DNA of 64,000 bases from Propionispira raffinosivorans DSM 20765 (GTDB lineage Bacteria; Bacillota; Negativicutes; Selenomonadales; Selenomonadaceae), in assembly GCF_000381065.1 (NCBI RefSeq), contig NZ_KB905843.1:1-64000 (forward strand). The letters run 5' to 3'. Shown one piece after another: positions 43,199 to 52,918 of the stretch. Each line of letters opens with the position of its first letter. Position 1 is the first letter of the stretch. The notes below the pieces were generated by a model. It was not told the DNA's origin, ran no database searches, and saw only the letters and a program-made list of their open reading frames with translations. A program made the position numbers and the translations under genes.

Positions 43199-43240
43199 AA
43201 AAACGACTATTCATAGCCGTTCATAGAGAGGATCTTATGT

Positions 43241-44344
43241 ATGTCGTCTGTTTTTGATTTTTACAAATATCTACACACCATCCCGGAACTCGGTCATCAG
43301 GAATTCAAAACAGCTGCATTTTTAGCTGACCGACTCGAAAAATATGGCTTTCAAGTCACCCGAAATGTCGGTGGCAGCACCGGAATTGTCGGAATATACG
43401 ACAGTAAACAGCCCGGTCCAACTTTAGCATTGCGTGCCGACATGGATGCATTAGGTTCCATGGTTGATGGCGTAGTAGCTGCTAACCATACCTGTGGACA
43501 CGATGCCCATTCTTCGATGGTTTTAGCTGCCGCAAAAGAACTGCTCGAAACCAACGCAATCCAAAAAGGTAAATTAAAAATTTTATTTCAACCCGCCGAA
43601 GAAATTGGTACTGGCGCTTTATCCATGATCAAAGCCGGTGTCATTGATGATGTGGATATCATCTTAGGTCAGCATGTACGGCCTTATCAAGAAACGCCAA
43701 TGGGCAAAGCGGCTGGTGCTGTATATTATTCTGCATCAACACGCATTATCGCAAAAATCACGGGGTTAACGGCTCACGGAGCGCGTCCACACCTTGGCAT
43801 CAACGCCATTGATGCGGCAACTGCTGCGATTACCGCAGTCAATGCTATCCACCTTGACCCTGCTTTATCTTATAGTGCCAAAGCAACACGCTTCATTTGT
43901 GACACCAGCGTAACCAACGTCATCCCAGACGAAGCAACTGTTACCTGGGATGTACGCGCTGAAAAAAATTCAACCATGAAGCATTTATGTGAATTCGTTG
44001 AAAAAGCAATTCTCGCCGGAGCCGCAACGGTTGGCGCTACAGCCTCCGTTGCTATCGTAAATCCTATTCCGGCTGCAGAATTCGATCAAACGATTATTGA
44101 TGTTTTGAAAAAGTCAATTATTGCCATCCTCGGTGAAAATGGTCTCCAACCAGATATTTTTACCCCTGGCGGTGAAGATTTTAACTTTTTTAAACAATAT
44201 AAACCCACTATTCAGGCAGGTTTCATCGGGCTTGGCTGTGATCTTAAGCCAGGCCTGCATCATCCGGCAATGCATTTTAATCGAGATGCATTGCCAACCG
44301 GCGTAGCAATTTTGGTCCACGCCACGAAACAAATCCTTGGATAA
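43241..44344 (+). CDS. M20D amidohydrolase (IAA-amino acid/hippurate hydrolase type)
   Basis: 367 residues. M20D motifs: LRADMDALG, CGHDAHSSMVLAAAKELL, QPAEEIGTGALSMIKAGV and late HHPAMHF. The family cleaves N-acyl amino acids. Fourth gene of the sigma-54 operon. With the CPG2-like enzyme it would allow stepwise hydrolysis of imported conjugates. The ATG at 43241 has GAGAGG at about 9 bases; an out-of-frame ATG lies 4 bases upstream. Confidence 0.92.
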   Translation: MSSVFDFYKYLHTIPELGHQEFKTAAFLADRLEKYGFQVTRNVGGSTGIVGIYDSKQPGPTLALRADMDALGSMVDGVVAANHTCGHDAHSSMVLAAAKELLETNAIQKGKLKILFQPAEEIGTGALSMIKAGVIDDVDIILGQHVRPYQETPMGKAAGAVYYSASTRIIAKITGLTAHGARPHLGINAIDAATAAITAVNAIHLDPALSYSAKATRFICDTSVTNVIPDEATVTWDVRAEKNSTMKHLCEFVEKAILAGAATVGATASVAIVNPIPAAEFDQTIIDVLKKSIIAILGENGLQPDIFTPGGEDFNFFKQYKPTIQAGFIGLGCDLKPGLHHPAMHFNRDALPTGVAILVHATKQILG

Positions 44345-44421
44345 AAATCCTCAATAAACAAACTATCAGACAGCACGACCGCTAGGTGAAATTTCTCCCA
44401 ACCAAGATTTTCATCACTAGC

Positions 44422-44466
44422 AAAAAAACGCCCCGAATTAGTTAGTCTAATCCGGGGCGTTTTTTA
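44422..44466. terminator. Bidirectional terminator
   Basis: GC-rich stem AACGCCCCG / CGGGGCGTT extended by A and T tracts, between the M20 operon and the convergent M18 gene. Confidence 0.93.
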
Positions 44467-44474
44467 TTATTTTA

Positions 44475-45851
44475 TTAGGACAACAAAAATGCCCGATAAC
44501 CTTTTGTTGCTTCGTATACGTCGGCTTTACTCACAACTTCCCATGGTGCGTGCATATTAAGCACGGCCACACCGCAATCGATTACCTGCATCCCGTAAAG
44601 TGACAATATATAAGCGATCGTACCACCACCACCAAAATCAACTTTTCCAAGTTCAGCTGTCTGATAGGCAACATTCTGTTCGTCCAAAATCTGTCTCAAT
44701 TGTCCAATATATTCTGCATTGGCATCATTTGAACCGGATTTCCCTCTTGATCCCGTAAATTTGTTTAATACCAGCCCTTTGGCAAAATAAGCCGCATTTT
44801 TCTTCTCAAAAGCGGAAGCAAAGACTGGGTCAAATGCCGCACTGACATCCGAGGATAACATTCTTGAATTAGCCAGTGTCCGTCGAAGGATAAGATCTGA
44901 ATTTATACCCATTGCATTTAATATTTCCGCCACTGTATTTTCAAAGAATTTTGATTGCATACTCGTTGCCCCAACACTGCCGATCTCTTCTTTATCAACC
45001 AGAATCGTACACGCCGTTCTACCTACGTGCTGAAACTCCAGCATTGCTGCCAGCGAAGTATAGGCACAAACCCTATCATCATGACCATATGCCATAATCA
45101 TACTCTTATCCAGCCCGGCTTCTCTTGCCTTGCCAGCTGGAACAATTTCTAATTCTGCCGAAATAAAATCTTCCTCGTCGATATCATACGTATCCTGTAA
45201 AAATTTTAATATGTGTTTTTTCACAGCATCTTTTTCTTCCTTTTGTAATGGTTTATTGCCAATAATTACATTCAGGTCTTCACCCTCAATGAACTTATTT
45301 GCCTTTTTTTCCATCTGTTCTTGTGATAAATGAACCAGTAAATCCGAAATAAACATAACCGGGTCCATATCTGCTTCACCAATTACCAATTCAAGAACCG
45401 TTCCATCTTTTTTCACCACAACACCATGAATCGCCAGTGGAATCGTAACCCATTGATATTTTTTTATTCCACCATAATAATGGGTATCAAGATAAGCTAG
45501 TTCGGTGTCTTCATATAAAGGATTCTGTTTAACATCGAGTCTTGGTGAATCTATGTGGGCGCCTAGAATATTCAGGCCTTCTTCGATTGGATTTTCGCCA
45601 ATCAAAAACAAAATAATTGCCTTTTTCATATTCGTGGCATAAACTTTGTCACCAGCTTTTAATTTTGTTTTATTTTTTATAATATCAGCAAGATTTTTAT
45701 AACCGTTTTTTTCTGCCATATCCACCGAAATTTTCACACATTCTCGTTCTGTCTTACCACTATTGAGAAATTGTATATACTCCTTATTGACCAACTCTAC
45801 TTTTTGCAATTCTGTTTCATCATATTTTAGCCAAATATTTTTTCGTTCCAT
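44475..45851 (-). CDS. M18 family aminopeptidase
   Basis: 458 residues. M18 zinc motifs: LGAHIDSPRLDVKQ, VDKEEIGSVGATS, GHDDRVCAY, and LNMHAPWEVVSKADV near the end. Removes N-terminal residues from peptides. I place the start at 45851 (MERKNIW) where AGGTG lies 5 bases upstream; the frame extends upstream but that stretch has no family similarity. Monocistronic, converging on the sigma-54 operon. Family members prefer acidic or Ile/Leu N-termini; the choice here is unknown. Confidence 0.9.
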   Translation of the reverse strand: MERKNIWLKYDETELQKVELVNKEYIQFLNSGKTERECVKISVDMAEKNGYKNLADIIKNKTKLKAGDKVYATNMKKAIILFLIGENPIEEGLNILGAHIDSPRLDVKQNPLYEDTELAYLDTHYYGGIKKYQWVTIPLAIHGVVVKKDGTVLELVIGEADMDPVMFISDLLVHLSQEQMEKKANKFIEGEDLNVIIGNKPLQKEEKDAVKKHILKFLQDTYDIDEEDFISAELEIVPAGKAREAGLDKSMIMAYGHDDRVCAYTSLAAMLEFQHVGRTACTILVDKEEIGSVGATSMQSKFFENTVAEILNAMGINSDLILRRTLANSRMLSSDVSAAFDPVFASAFEKKNAAYFAKGLVLNKFTGSRGKSGSNDANAEYIGQLRQILDEQNVAYQTAELGKVDFGGGGTIAYILSLYGMQVIDCGVAVLNMHAPWEVVSKADVYEATKGYRAFLLS

Positions 45852-46073
45852 ACGAACACCTGCTTTTCTTATTATTTTCTCATCCATCAGCGAAATACTC
45901 TCCATAACCAGCTCTAAGATCGTCCGCCGATATTTTATAACAGCAGACAAGTTCTTTTTCTTAGCCAAAAACCGTTCCAGTAATTCATCATATACTGGTT
46001 TGCCATCAAGCGCATCCATAACAACATATGCTAACATGAAATCATTTTTTCTTTTTTATAGCAAAATAAATAC

Positions 46074-46124
46074 AAAAAAGACCTCACACGCAAGCCTATG
46101 AAGCCTAATAATTCACTACTGCGT
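46074..46124 (-). repeat. tRNA-Ser end/terminator relic, copy 1 (most decayed)
   Basis: Shares CACACGCAAGCC, GAAGCCT and TTCACTACTG with the copies at 56627 and 63371, in the same order and orientation. The tRNA portion itself is almost gone. Interpreted as an old integration boundary. Confidence 0.6.
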
Positions 46125-46172
46125 TTTCTTCACCATTTCAAAGATAAATACTAACCTTAGTATACCATAGTT

Positions 46173-46209
46173 AGAGCCGTCGACAAACACGCCGACGGCT
46201 CTATTTTTT
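46173..46209 (+). terminator. Orphan plus-strand terminator
   Basis: Perfect 10-base arms AGAGCCGTCG / CGACGGCTCT with a 10-base loop and a six-T run on the plus strand. No plus-strand gene precedes it, so it may end a small RNA or be a remnant. Confidence 0.7.
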
Positions 46210-46467
46210 CTGCATCTGTAATATCTATAGTGCTGCATTCTGCAAAATAAACAGCTTTTAAAACGCTATATCTTTTGGTATCTTCCCTTTGATTGGACTT
46301 TTTACACGAACAATTTATACAGCGCAATCATTTCATTGATATGGCTCAGAATAATCTTGGTGCAATTATACTTTTCTTACGGGTTCAATATAAGTATCAT
46401 TATCACAAGCATCAAAAAAGCAAGTGCATCAACAGTTGTCCTGTGGATTATCTGCATTTTCGTCATT

Positions 46468-46731
46468 CTACGACCTCCGCAATTTCCATGCAGTTTTCAC
46501 TTTTATTTGTTCGATTTTGACCTCAGACAATTTCTTTTTCGCAGCTACGTATTTTTCAAACTCCGAAATATTCATCCAACTGTCTTTCAACGGATAAGCA
46601 TAATAAAAAGCATACCCACGAACACTCCCAAATTCATCTTTATATGCAACGGTAATGTGTTTCAATCTATAAATTTCAAAATACGATGCTACGATTATTA
46701 CGATCGGTATTAATACAATCCAAATATTCAT
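46468..46731 (-). CDS. Small single-pass membrane protein, unknown function
   Basis: 87 residues. N-terminal hydrophobic segment IWIVLIPIVIIVASYF (about 3-18), then a mixed-charge cytoplasmic part with a basic tail. I do not recognise a family. A strong ribosome binding site (GGGGG, 8 bases before the ATG) supports it as real. It lies downstream of, and in the same direction as, the YesMN genes but separated from them. It is the leftmost gene of the accessory segment. Confidence 0.6.
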   Translation of the reverse strand: MNIWIVLIPIVIIVASYFEIYRLKHITVAYKDEFGSVRGYAFYYAYPLKDSWMNISEFEKYVAAKKKLSEVKIEQIKVKTAWKLRRS

Positions 46732-46914
46732 TACATTACCCCCTAGTATTTGTTTTTACTGCTTTTAATTTTAATACTTATATTGCTTATTAAGTAACAT
46801 TCTTTATTTTTATCATTTTCCCTTTTTAATATATATTTTATTTATTATTGTCTATCTACGCTGACAACACAGGATCATTTGATGATACTATTTACGAATA
46901 CTTTTACAACGAAA

Positions 46915-47637
46915 TCAGCCATTTTGTCTTCGATATTCGACAGGTAAACAGCCTAGTTCTTTTTTAAATAATTGACTGAAATATTTTGCATCGCTATACC
47001 CCACTTTTGCTGCAATATCAGAAACTTTAACATTTGTATTTTTTAGCAAGTTCTTTGCATAGGCAAGCCTCTTGTTCTTTATATATACACTAAAGTGACA
47101 ACCTACTTCTTTGTAAAATTGCGTTCCCAAATACTCGGGAGTTATTTTAAGTTCTAACGATATTTCACCTAAAGATCGATTCAATGACAACGGCGAACTG
47201 AGTATATCACACACACGCTGAATCAATGGTGTAAAATCTTCTCCATTTGTAAGCATTTCCTCTTCATTACTATAGTGATCGTCTATTTTAGCTAGTACAT
47301 CAATCAAATAATTGACCGATATAGGTTTTAAAATATATTCTGTCACTCCAAAAGATATAGCCTTTTGTGCATAGGAAAAATCTGCAAATGCACTTAGGAT
47401 GATAACCTGTGACATAATTTTCCCTTGGCGCATCTGTTTTATCATTGATAAACCATCCATTATTGGCATTTTTATATCTGTTATAACTAAATCTGGTACA
47501 TGTTTTTTGATCATACCCAAACCAACACAGCCATTTTCCGCAGTCGCAACCACCCTATATGAAGGTTTTAACCGCCCCAGAAGATTTACTAAGCCTTCAC
47601 GGCTTCTAATTTCATCTTCGACGACTATAATTTTCAT
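46915..47637 (-). CDS. YesN-type response regulator with AraC DNA-binding domain
   Basis: 240 residues. Receiver domain (1-120) with phospho-acceptor D in DLVITDIKMP, K in ILKPIS; C-terminal AraC-type double HTH (SLEISLELKITPEYLGTQFYKE and DIAAKVGYSDAKYFSQLFKKELGC). Translation is coupled to the kinase by the TGATG overlap. YesMN pairs usually control adjacent carbohydrate transport genes, here the sugar operon at 49.7-56.3 kb. Confidence 0.94.
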   Translation of the reverse strand: MKIIVVEDEIRSREGLVNLLGRLKPSYRVVATAENGCVGLGMIKKHVPDLVITDIKMPIMDGLSMIKQMRQGKIMSQVIILSAFADFSYAQKAISFGVTEYILKPISVNYLIDVLAKIDDHYSNEEEMLTNGEDFTPLIQRVCDILSSPLSLNRSLGEISLELKITPEYLGTQFYKEVGCHFSVYIKNKRLAYAKNLLKNTNVKVSDIAAKVGYSDAKYFSQLFKKELGCLPVEYRRQNG

Positions 47638-49460
47638 CAATGCCCCTCCTCAATTGGAATCCCAATAGATATGCTCGTTCCGTGCTTTATTTCGCTTTCA
47701 AATTTTATTATGACCTTATCTTGATAATAAAATTTGAGACGATTAAAAACATTGTAGAGACCAATCTTACCTTTTATCGGAAGTTGTGGGTTTTCTGCCA
47801 TTTTTATTATGTTTGCCAAAACATCTGCCGGCATACCACTACCGTTATCCTTAATACTGATATACAACAGATTATCCTGTGTCCAAATCTTCACATCAAT
47901 CCAATTCATTTCATTGATTTCTTTTAATCCATGTAAAATGGCATTTTCAACAAAAGGTTGCAGAATCATTTTATAGATTATGCAGTGTTCCGCATCTTCA
48001 CTCAAACTAATTTGATAATCAAAGCTTCCCTTAAAACGCATCTGCTGTAAATGCAGATAACGGTGTAACCAGACAATTTCTTCTTTTATCGGAACCGGTG
48101 CATTAATATCAGCTATAGAATAGCGTAAAATCTGCGCTAATGAATGCACTGCATCGCTAATCTGGTATTCTCCGGCATCAATGGCCATCCAATTCACCAT
48201 ATCCAGGCTATTATACAGAAAATGAGGATTGATCTGCATCTCTAAAGACTTTATCTCATAGTCCTTTTGCTGCTTCGTAATGTATTTTATCTGCGCGATG
48301 AGTTCGTTGATATGCAACAGCATATGGTTGAAATTCTGGTAAATCATGTATATTTCCGTAATAATTGGCATACGATTATTCATCATAACTTTACCACATT
48401 CAGAAATTTTCATATTTTTGATCAGACGATTCAATGATTCGAACACAGTTTTATTTATAAAAAATATTATACTTCCCAATAAAATCGACATTGCTAAAAT
48501 AATCAATGCGGTCATTTGATATTGTTTATTTATGTAGTTCATAATATTACTTGTATCAGACACACGAATGAATTTCCAACCGATGTTTTCATCATTTAAA
48601 AACTGCACATCAATGTTGTCTCCCTGCATTAAATTATTATTTTTGACAAACCCCTTACAAGCAGACCTTATATCATGGCTATCTGTACTCAGTAAATTTT
48701 TTCCTATAAACTCAGCTTGAGGAAAAGACACAATATTATTGTTTTGATCAACAATAAAACAAAATCCTTGATTCGAAGGAATAGCCTGGGAAGATAAAGT
48801 GACATTACTAATCTTATTTAACACATCCGCATTGATACTCAAAATAATAATTCCTTTTTTATGTTTTACATCCTTGTAGTCCATAATCGAATGTGCAATA
48901 TGGCAATAATAATAAATTTGGCCGGAAAAGTCTGCACTGGATTTTGTGGAAAACATATTCGTCTTATCCATACTCAACGTTTGTTTATAAATATGTGCTA
49001 TCGGAATTGATGAATCCTTAAGCCAACTTGTTTCTGTATGATACCCTTTTAAACGATCAAAAAAGAAAATTTTTCCACTATCCGTTATAACGGAAACTGC
49101 TTGTATGTAGGATTGCCCATAAATAAATGTACTTAAAGCATTCGTAAGTTCTATACGGTTTTTTTCTGTTTCATGCCCATTGTTGATATTATCAATAATG
49201 GCAATAATGGTTCGATCTGTGTAAATTTGATAAAGCATGTAATCGTATGCCGCTAAAGTCATTTGCAAGCTTTTTTGAGTCTGCATAAGATTTTGCTGTG
49301 AAAAATCATCCATTGTATGTTTGATCATATTAATATTATTGTAATAAGACATAATATTAATAAATATAATCGGCAAAATAAATAAGAACAAAAAAGTATA
49401 AATTAAAATATATTTGATTGAAAACAATGGTTTATTTCTGCTAAAATTGGGGCGCCACAT
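47637..49460 (-). CDS. YesM-type sensor histidine kinase
   Basis: About 607 residues. Membrane segments near residues 18-38 and 285-310 enclose a dCache-like extracellular sensor. HAMP-like stretch, then His_kinase (PF06580) motif INPHFLYNSLDMVNW with the phosphorylated H, and ATPase box IKDNGSGMPADVL. ATG at 49460 has GGAG at 9 bases; a more upstream ATG lacks a site. Probably senses the sugar imported by the adjacent ABC system, directly or via the binding protein. Confidence 0.93.
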   Translation of the reverse strand: MWRPNFSRNKPLFSIKYILIYTFLFLFILPIIFINIMSYYNNINMIKHTMDDFSQQNLMQTQKSLQMTLAAYDYMLYQIYTDRTIIAIIDNINNGHETEKNRIELTNALSTFIYGQSYIQAVSVITDSGKIFFFDRLKGYHTETSWLKDSSIPIAHIYKQTLSMDKTNMFSTKSSADFSGQIYYYCHIAHSIMDYKDVKHKKGIIILSINADVLNKISNVTLSSQAIPSNQGFCFIVDQNNNIVSFPQAEFIGKNLLSTDSHDIRSACKGFVKNNNLMQGDNIDVQFLNDENIGWKFIRVSDTSNIMNYINKQYQMTALIILAMSILLGSIIFFINKTVFESLNRLIKNMKISECGKVMMNNRMPIITEIYMIYQNFNHMLLHINELIAQIKYITKQQKDYEIKSLEMQINPHFLYNSLDMVNWMAIDAGEYQISDAVHSLAQILRYSIADINAPVPIKEEIVWLHRYLHLQQMRFKGSFDYQISLSEDAEHCIIYKMILQPFVENAILHGLKEINEMNWIDVKIWTQDNLLYISIKDNGSGMPADVLANIIKMAENPQLPIKGKIGLYNVFNRLKFYYQDKVIIKFESEIKHGTSISIGIPIEEGH

Positions 49461-49637
49461 TATGACCATCTCCATTACTGCAAGAAAAAATTTTTAACCA
49501 TATTTACTTTATTTCAATACGTTGCAATAATTTTTCCTTTAATCCTTCGGCTTAAGGAAACTCGTTCGTTCAAACATAATCCAGTTATTACATACTATTG
49601 TATTTGCCGTACTTTCATAAAATACATTTATGGTCTC

Positions 49638-49672
49638 AAAAAGCAGGCATTGATTAGGCATGCCTGCTTTTT
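49638..49672. terminator. Terminator of the pentose operon
   Basis: Arms AAAAAGCAGGCAT / ATGCCTGCTTTTT with a 9-base loop just past the isomerase stop codon. Confidence 0.92.
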
Positions 49673-49675
49673 ATT

Positions 49676-50365
49676 CTATAAATGTATATACCTATCATAA
49701 TCCGTAAACAGCAAATACTTTGCTTCAACATCCTCATCTATTTCTGGCAACCGAGACTTTGCCTGGTAAAAGCGATTATCGATTCGATCATCGTTCGTTG
49801 TCGATACCTCAAATAAGACGATATCCCCGCTTCCAGGAACACCTTGCCATTGATGATATTGCCCCGGTCTTAATGTAATGCTCTGTCCCGGTTCAAGAAA
49901 AAGTTCGCTGCCTGCTTCAACAACAACTTTCTTACCATCAACACTGACCGTCACTGGCGAATTACAAAAGCCTTCTTTTTTATCTGAATTATATATTTTA
50001 ATTTTAAGGATTCCTCCGCCTCGATTAATAATATCTTCCATTTTACTCCAATGAAAATGAAATGGTAAGATTTGTCCATCTTTGACAAACAATAACTTTT
50101 CCGCATACGGCTTCGGATACGTTTCTTTTTTCTGAAAATTCCCATTACGAAATGTAAATATAGTTAGTCCAATATGATCAAAGTCTCCTGTGCCAAAGTC
50201 TGTAACATCCCAGCCCAACATATTATCTACAATCTCACGCTGATTTTCGCCAATTGATTGCCAGTCCTTAAGTTTATAATAAGCAAAAGGTGGCAAAGGA
50301 AATTTGTAATTTTCCGTTACATTTATCGTATAATCTACTATATCATTCAATTCTGAACGTTTCAA
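49676..50365 (-). CDS. D-lyxose isomerase family protein
   Basis: 229 residues, cupin-fold isomerase. Metal-binding motif HFHWSKMEDIINRGGG (two His, Glu) and a later GQYHQWQG histidine. The family interconverts D-lyxose/D-xylulose and D-mannose/D-fructose. TTG start with AAGGAGG. Last gene of the operon. With the FGGY kinase and aldolase it gives isomerise-phosphorylate-cleave capacity for a ketose or aldose; the exact sugar is not set by the sequence. Confidence 0.88.
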   Translation of the reverse strand: MKRSELNDIVDYTINVTENYKFPLPPFAYYKLKDWQSIGENQREIVDNMLGWDVTDFGTGDFDHIGLTIFTFRNGNFQKKETYPKPYAEKLLFVKDGQILPFHFHWSKMEDIINRGGGILKIKIYNSDKKEGFCNSPVTVSVDGKKVVVEAGSELFLEPGQSITLRPGQYHQWQGVPGSGDIVLFEVSTTNDDRIDNRFYQAKSRLPEIDEDVEAKYLLFTDYDRYIHL

Positions 50366-50386
50366 GAAATCTCCTCCTTGATTATA

Positions 50387-51346
50387 TTATTTATTCATCA
50401 TACGAGAACGCATTGTTTTGGAATAAGCAGAAAATGCGACTGCACCAATTAAAACAATCCCTTTAACAAATTGTTGCACATAATCATTAATATTACACAT
50501 GATCATACCCGTTCCCAAAACACCCATGATCAAAACGCCGATAACTACCATGCCGATGCGTCCTTCTCCGCCCATAATGTTAACCCCAGCTAACACCACT
50601 GCTGTTATTGCATCCATCTCATAACCCAAGCCAGCTGCCGGTTGTCCACTATTTGTTCTTGAAAGCAGTACCAGTCCAGCTAAACCAGACAGTAGCCCAC
50701 TGACAGCATAAGCAAAATATTTTATACGCACGACATTTACTCCCGAAAGACGTGATGCTTCTTCATTGCCGCCCACACCATACAGATATCTACCCATGCA
50801 TGTTTTTTCTAGGCTAATAAAAGCTACGATAAATACTGCCGCTGCAAGGATTACTGGATAGGGAAGCAGCCATAAAGTGCTGCTGGCAAAAGAGCCAAAA
50901 TTATCATTGAATCCAAAGACTGGCATTCCATCTGTTACAATATATGCCAATCCTCGCAATGAAGTCATTACACCTAATGTGACAATTAAGGCTGGTATAT
51001 TGAAGTGGGTTATGAAGAATCCGCTAATCGCTCCATATACAAGAGAAATCAGTAATACGATAATACAAGCCGGCACAATTGGCACACCATGCATCATTAA
51101 AATTGCAGCCGTAACTGCCGATACTCCCGCAATAGACCCCACCGACAAATCAATTCCACCCGTTAGCATAACATACGTCATCCCAACAGAAATAATTCCG
51201 ATGATAGATACTTGTTTTAAAATCGTAAATATCGTCGACAATTTCATGAAATTTGCCGTGGCAAAGGAAAAACTGATCACCAATAAACACAAGATTAATA
51301 TAATTCCATAATTTAGCAACCAACGTACTACATTGTTGCGTTCCAT
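50387..51346 (-). CDS. Sugar ABC transporter permease (RbsC type)
   Basis: 319 residues, about 9-10 membrane segments. BPD_transp_2 permease: conserved GGIDLSVGSIAGVSAV, YGVGGNEEASRLSGVNV (coupling loop) and GYEMDAITAVVLAGVNIMGGEGR. GGAGGGG precedes the ATG. Follows the ATPase by 16 bases. Member of the ribose/pentose importer with the ATPase and binding protein next to it. Confidence 0.93.
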   Translation of the reverse strand: MERNNVVRWLLNYGIILILCLLVISFSFATANFMKLSTIFTILKQVSIIGIISVGMTYVMLTGGIDLSVGSIAGVSAVTAAILMMHGVPIVPACIIVLLISLVYGAISGFFITHFNIPALIVTLGVMTSLRGLAYIVTDGMPVFGFNDNFGSFASSTLWLLPYPVILAAAVFIVAFISLEKTCMGRYLYGVGGNEEASRLSGVNVVRIKYFAYAVSGLLSGLAGLVLLSRTNSGQPAAGLGYEMDAITAVVLAGVNIMGGEGRIGMVVIGVLIMGVLGTGMIMCNINDYVQQFVKGIVLIGAVAFSAYSKTMRSRMMNK

Positions 51347-51362
51347 AATAACCCCTCCATTG

Positions 51363-52850
51363 TTAATGAATTGATGCTAACTCTAAGATCTTTTCCTGAG
51401 AAAATTCTTTTTTATCGAGTTCTCCAGCAATATTGCCTGCACACATTACAATAATCCGATCTGACATGCCAATCAATTCTGGCATATCAGAACTTATCAT
51501 GATGATGCTTTTCCCCTGATCCACAATTTTGCACATCAACTGATAAATTTCGTATTTAGCACCAACGTCAATGCCTCTTGTTGGTTCATCAAAAATCAAT
51601 ATATCACATTCTGTAGAAAGCATTTTCCCCAAAACAACTTTTTGTTGATTTCCTCCAGATAAATTACGCACCAATTGGTCCACACCAGGAGTCTTGATAT
51701 TGAGTTCATGTATATATTTATCTACATAAGCACGTTCTTTTTCCGGCTGTATATAGGAAAACATCTTCTGACAGCAGCGATCCAAGACGCTATATACAAT
51801 ATTATCCTTTATACTAAGCCCCAGAATAACCCCCTGATTCTTTCTATCTTCTGGAATTAATCCAATTCCAGAAGATAGAGCATCACCCGGCAAATGCGGT
51901 TTATATGCTTTGCCTCGCAAGAGCATATTGCCACTTTCATAAACATCTGCGCCAAAAAGAACCCGGGCTAATTCCGTTCGACCTGCACCAACAAGACCCC
52001 CAAAGCCTAAAATTTCACCTCGATGAAGATCAAAAGAAATATTTTTAACTCTGTAATTTGTTAAGTCCTCAACTTTTAAAATAACCTCACCACAATTGCT
52101 GTTTGGTTTTGGATAGTCATCCGCCAAGGCTCGACCTACCATAAAGGAAATAAGCTGCTTTTTGTCTATTTCCTTTACTGTTTTCGTTGTAATATATTTT
52201 CCGTCACAAAAAACGGTAACTCGTTGACAGAGTTCAAAAACCTCTTCCAAGCGATGTGAAATAAAAATTATTGTTACTCCATCTTTTTGCAGCTTTTTAA
52301 CAATACCAAAAAAAATATTTGTTTCATTGATTGTCAATGGAGCTGTAGGTTCATCCATAATAAGCAGTTTTGCTTTTCTGGACACAGCTTTCATAATTTC
52401 CACAATCTGTTGATATGCCACACCTAAATCGCAAACTCGATCTTCTACATCTATATCAACGCCCATTTCCACACAGAGTTTTCTAGCCACTTCATTCATT
52501 TTTTGCATATCACGAAATATACCTTTTTTTAATTCTCTACCAAAAAAGATGTTTTCAGCTACCGACAAATAAGGAATTAAACTAAATTCTTGATAAATCA
52601 CACTGATGCCTAATTCCATCGCCTCATGCGGTGTAAAATGATCATATTTTTTTCCCGCGAATTCTATGCTTCCTTTCGTCGGCGTATTCGCACCCGTAAG
52701 AATTTTTATAAAGGTTGACTTACCCGCCCCATTTTCACCACAAATCGCATGTGTATCACCTTCGTAAATTTCAAAATTAATATCATCCAAAGCTTTTACC
52801 CCCGGATAATATTTTGCGATATGATTAATTTTGAGTATCGGTTTTTCCAT
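51363..52850 (-). CDS. Sugar ABC transporter ATPase (RbsA/MglA type, two ATPase domains)
   Basis: 495 residues. Two NBDs: first with Walker A GENGAGKST, degraded signature (LGVAYQQIVEI) and LLIMDEPT; second with VGAGRTELAR (altered Walker A), LSGGNQQKVVLG and LIFDEPTRGID. This asymmetry is normal for the RbsA group. The ATG at 52850 has AGGAGGGG upstream. A hairpin at 52870-52908 lies between it and the binding-protein gene. Confidence 0.94.
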   Translation of the reverse strand: MEKPILKINHIAKYYPGVKALDDINFEIYEGDTHAICGENGAGKSTFIKILTGANTPTKGSIEFAGKKYDHFTPHEAMELGISVIYQEFSLIPYLSVAENIFFGRELKKGIFRDMQKMNEVARKLCVEMGVDIDVEDRVCDLGVAYQQIVEIMKAVSRKAKLLIMDEPTAPLTINETNIFFGIVKKLQKDGVTIIFISHRLEEVFELCQRVTVFCDGKYITTKTVKEIDKKQLISFMVGRALADDYPKPNSNCGEVILKVEDLTNYRVKNISFDLHRGEILGFGGLVGAGRTELARVLFGADVYESGNMLLRGKAYKPHLPGDALSSGIGLIPEDRKNQGVILGLSIKDNIVYSVLDRCCQKMFSYIQPEKERAYVDKYIHELNIKTPGVDQLVRNLSGGNQQKVVLGKMLSTECDILIFDEPTRGIDVGAKYEIYQLMCKIVDQGKSIIMISSDMPELIGMSDRIIVMCAGNIAGELDKKEFSQEKILELASIH

Positions 52851-52869
52851 TACCACCCCTCCTAAAAAT

Positions 52870-52908
52870 AAAATGTGCACGCTACTGGCAGACAAGCATG
52901 CACATTTT
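52870..52908 (-). terminator. Intraoperon hairpin after the binding-protein gene
   Basis: Arms AAAATGTGCA / TGCACATTTT around a 19-base loop, between the binding-protein and ATPase genes. Such hairpins allow more binding protein than transporter core to be made. Confidence 0.7.
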
Positions 52909-52918
52909 ATTACAAGCT

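Larger units (their letters stand above)
45852..46467. other. Intergenic region with tRNA-Ser relic and orphan terminator
   Basis: No gene with family support. Holds the most decayed tRNA-Ser end copy (46074-46124) and a terminator (46173-46209) whose T-run faces plus. This is the junction between the conserved left part and the accessory right part. Confidence 0.5.

Noticed and set aside
46293-46713. Two overlapping plus-strand frames of 75 and 125 codons
   Set aside because: They are antisense to the small membrane protein gene at 46468-46731, lack ribosome binding sites and have improbable composition.
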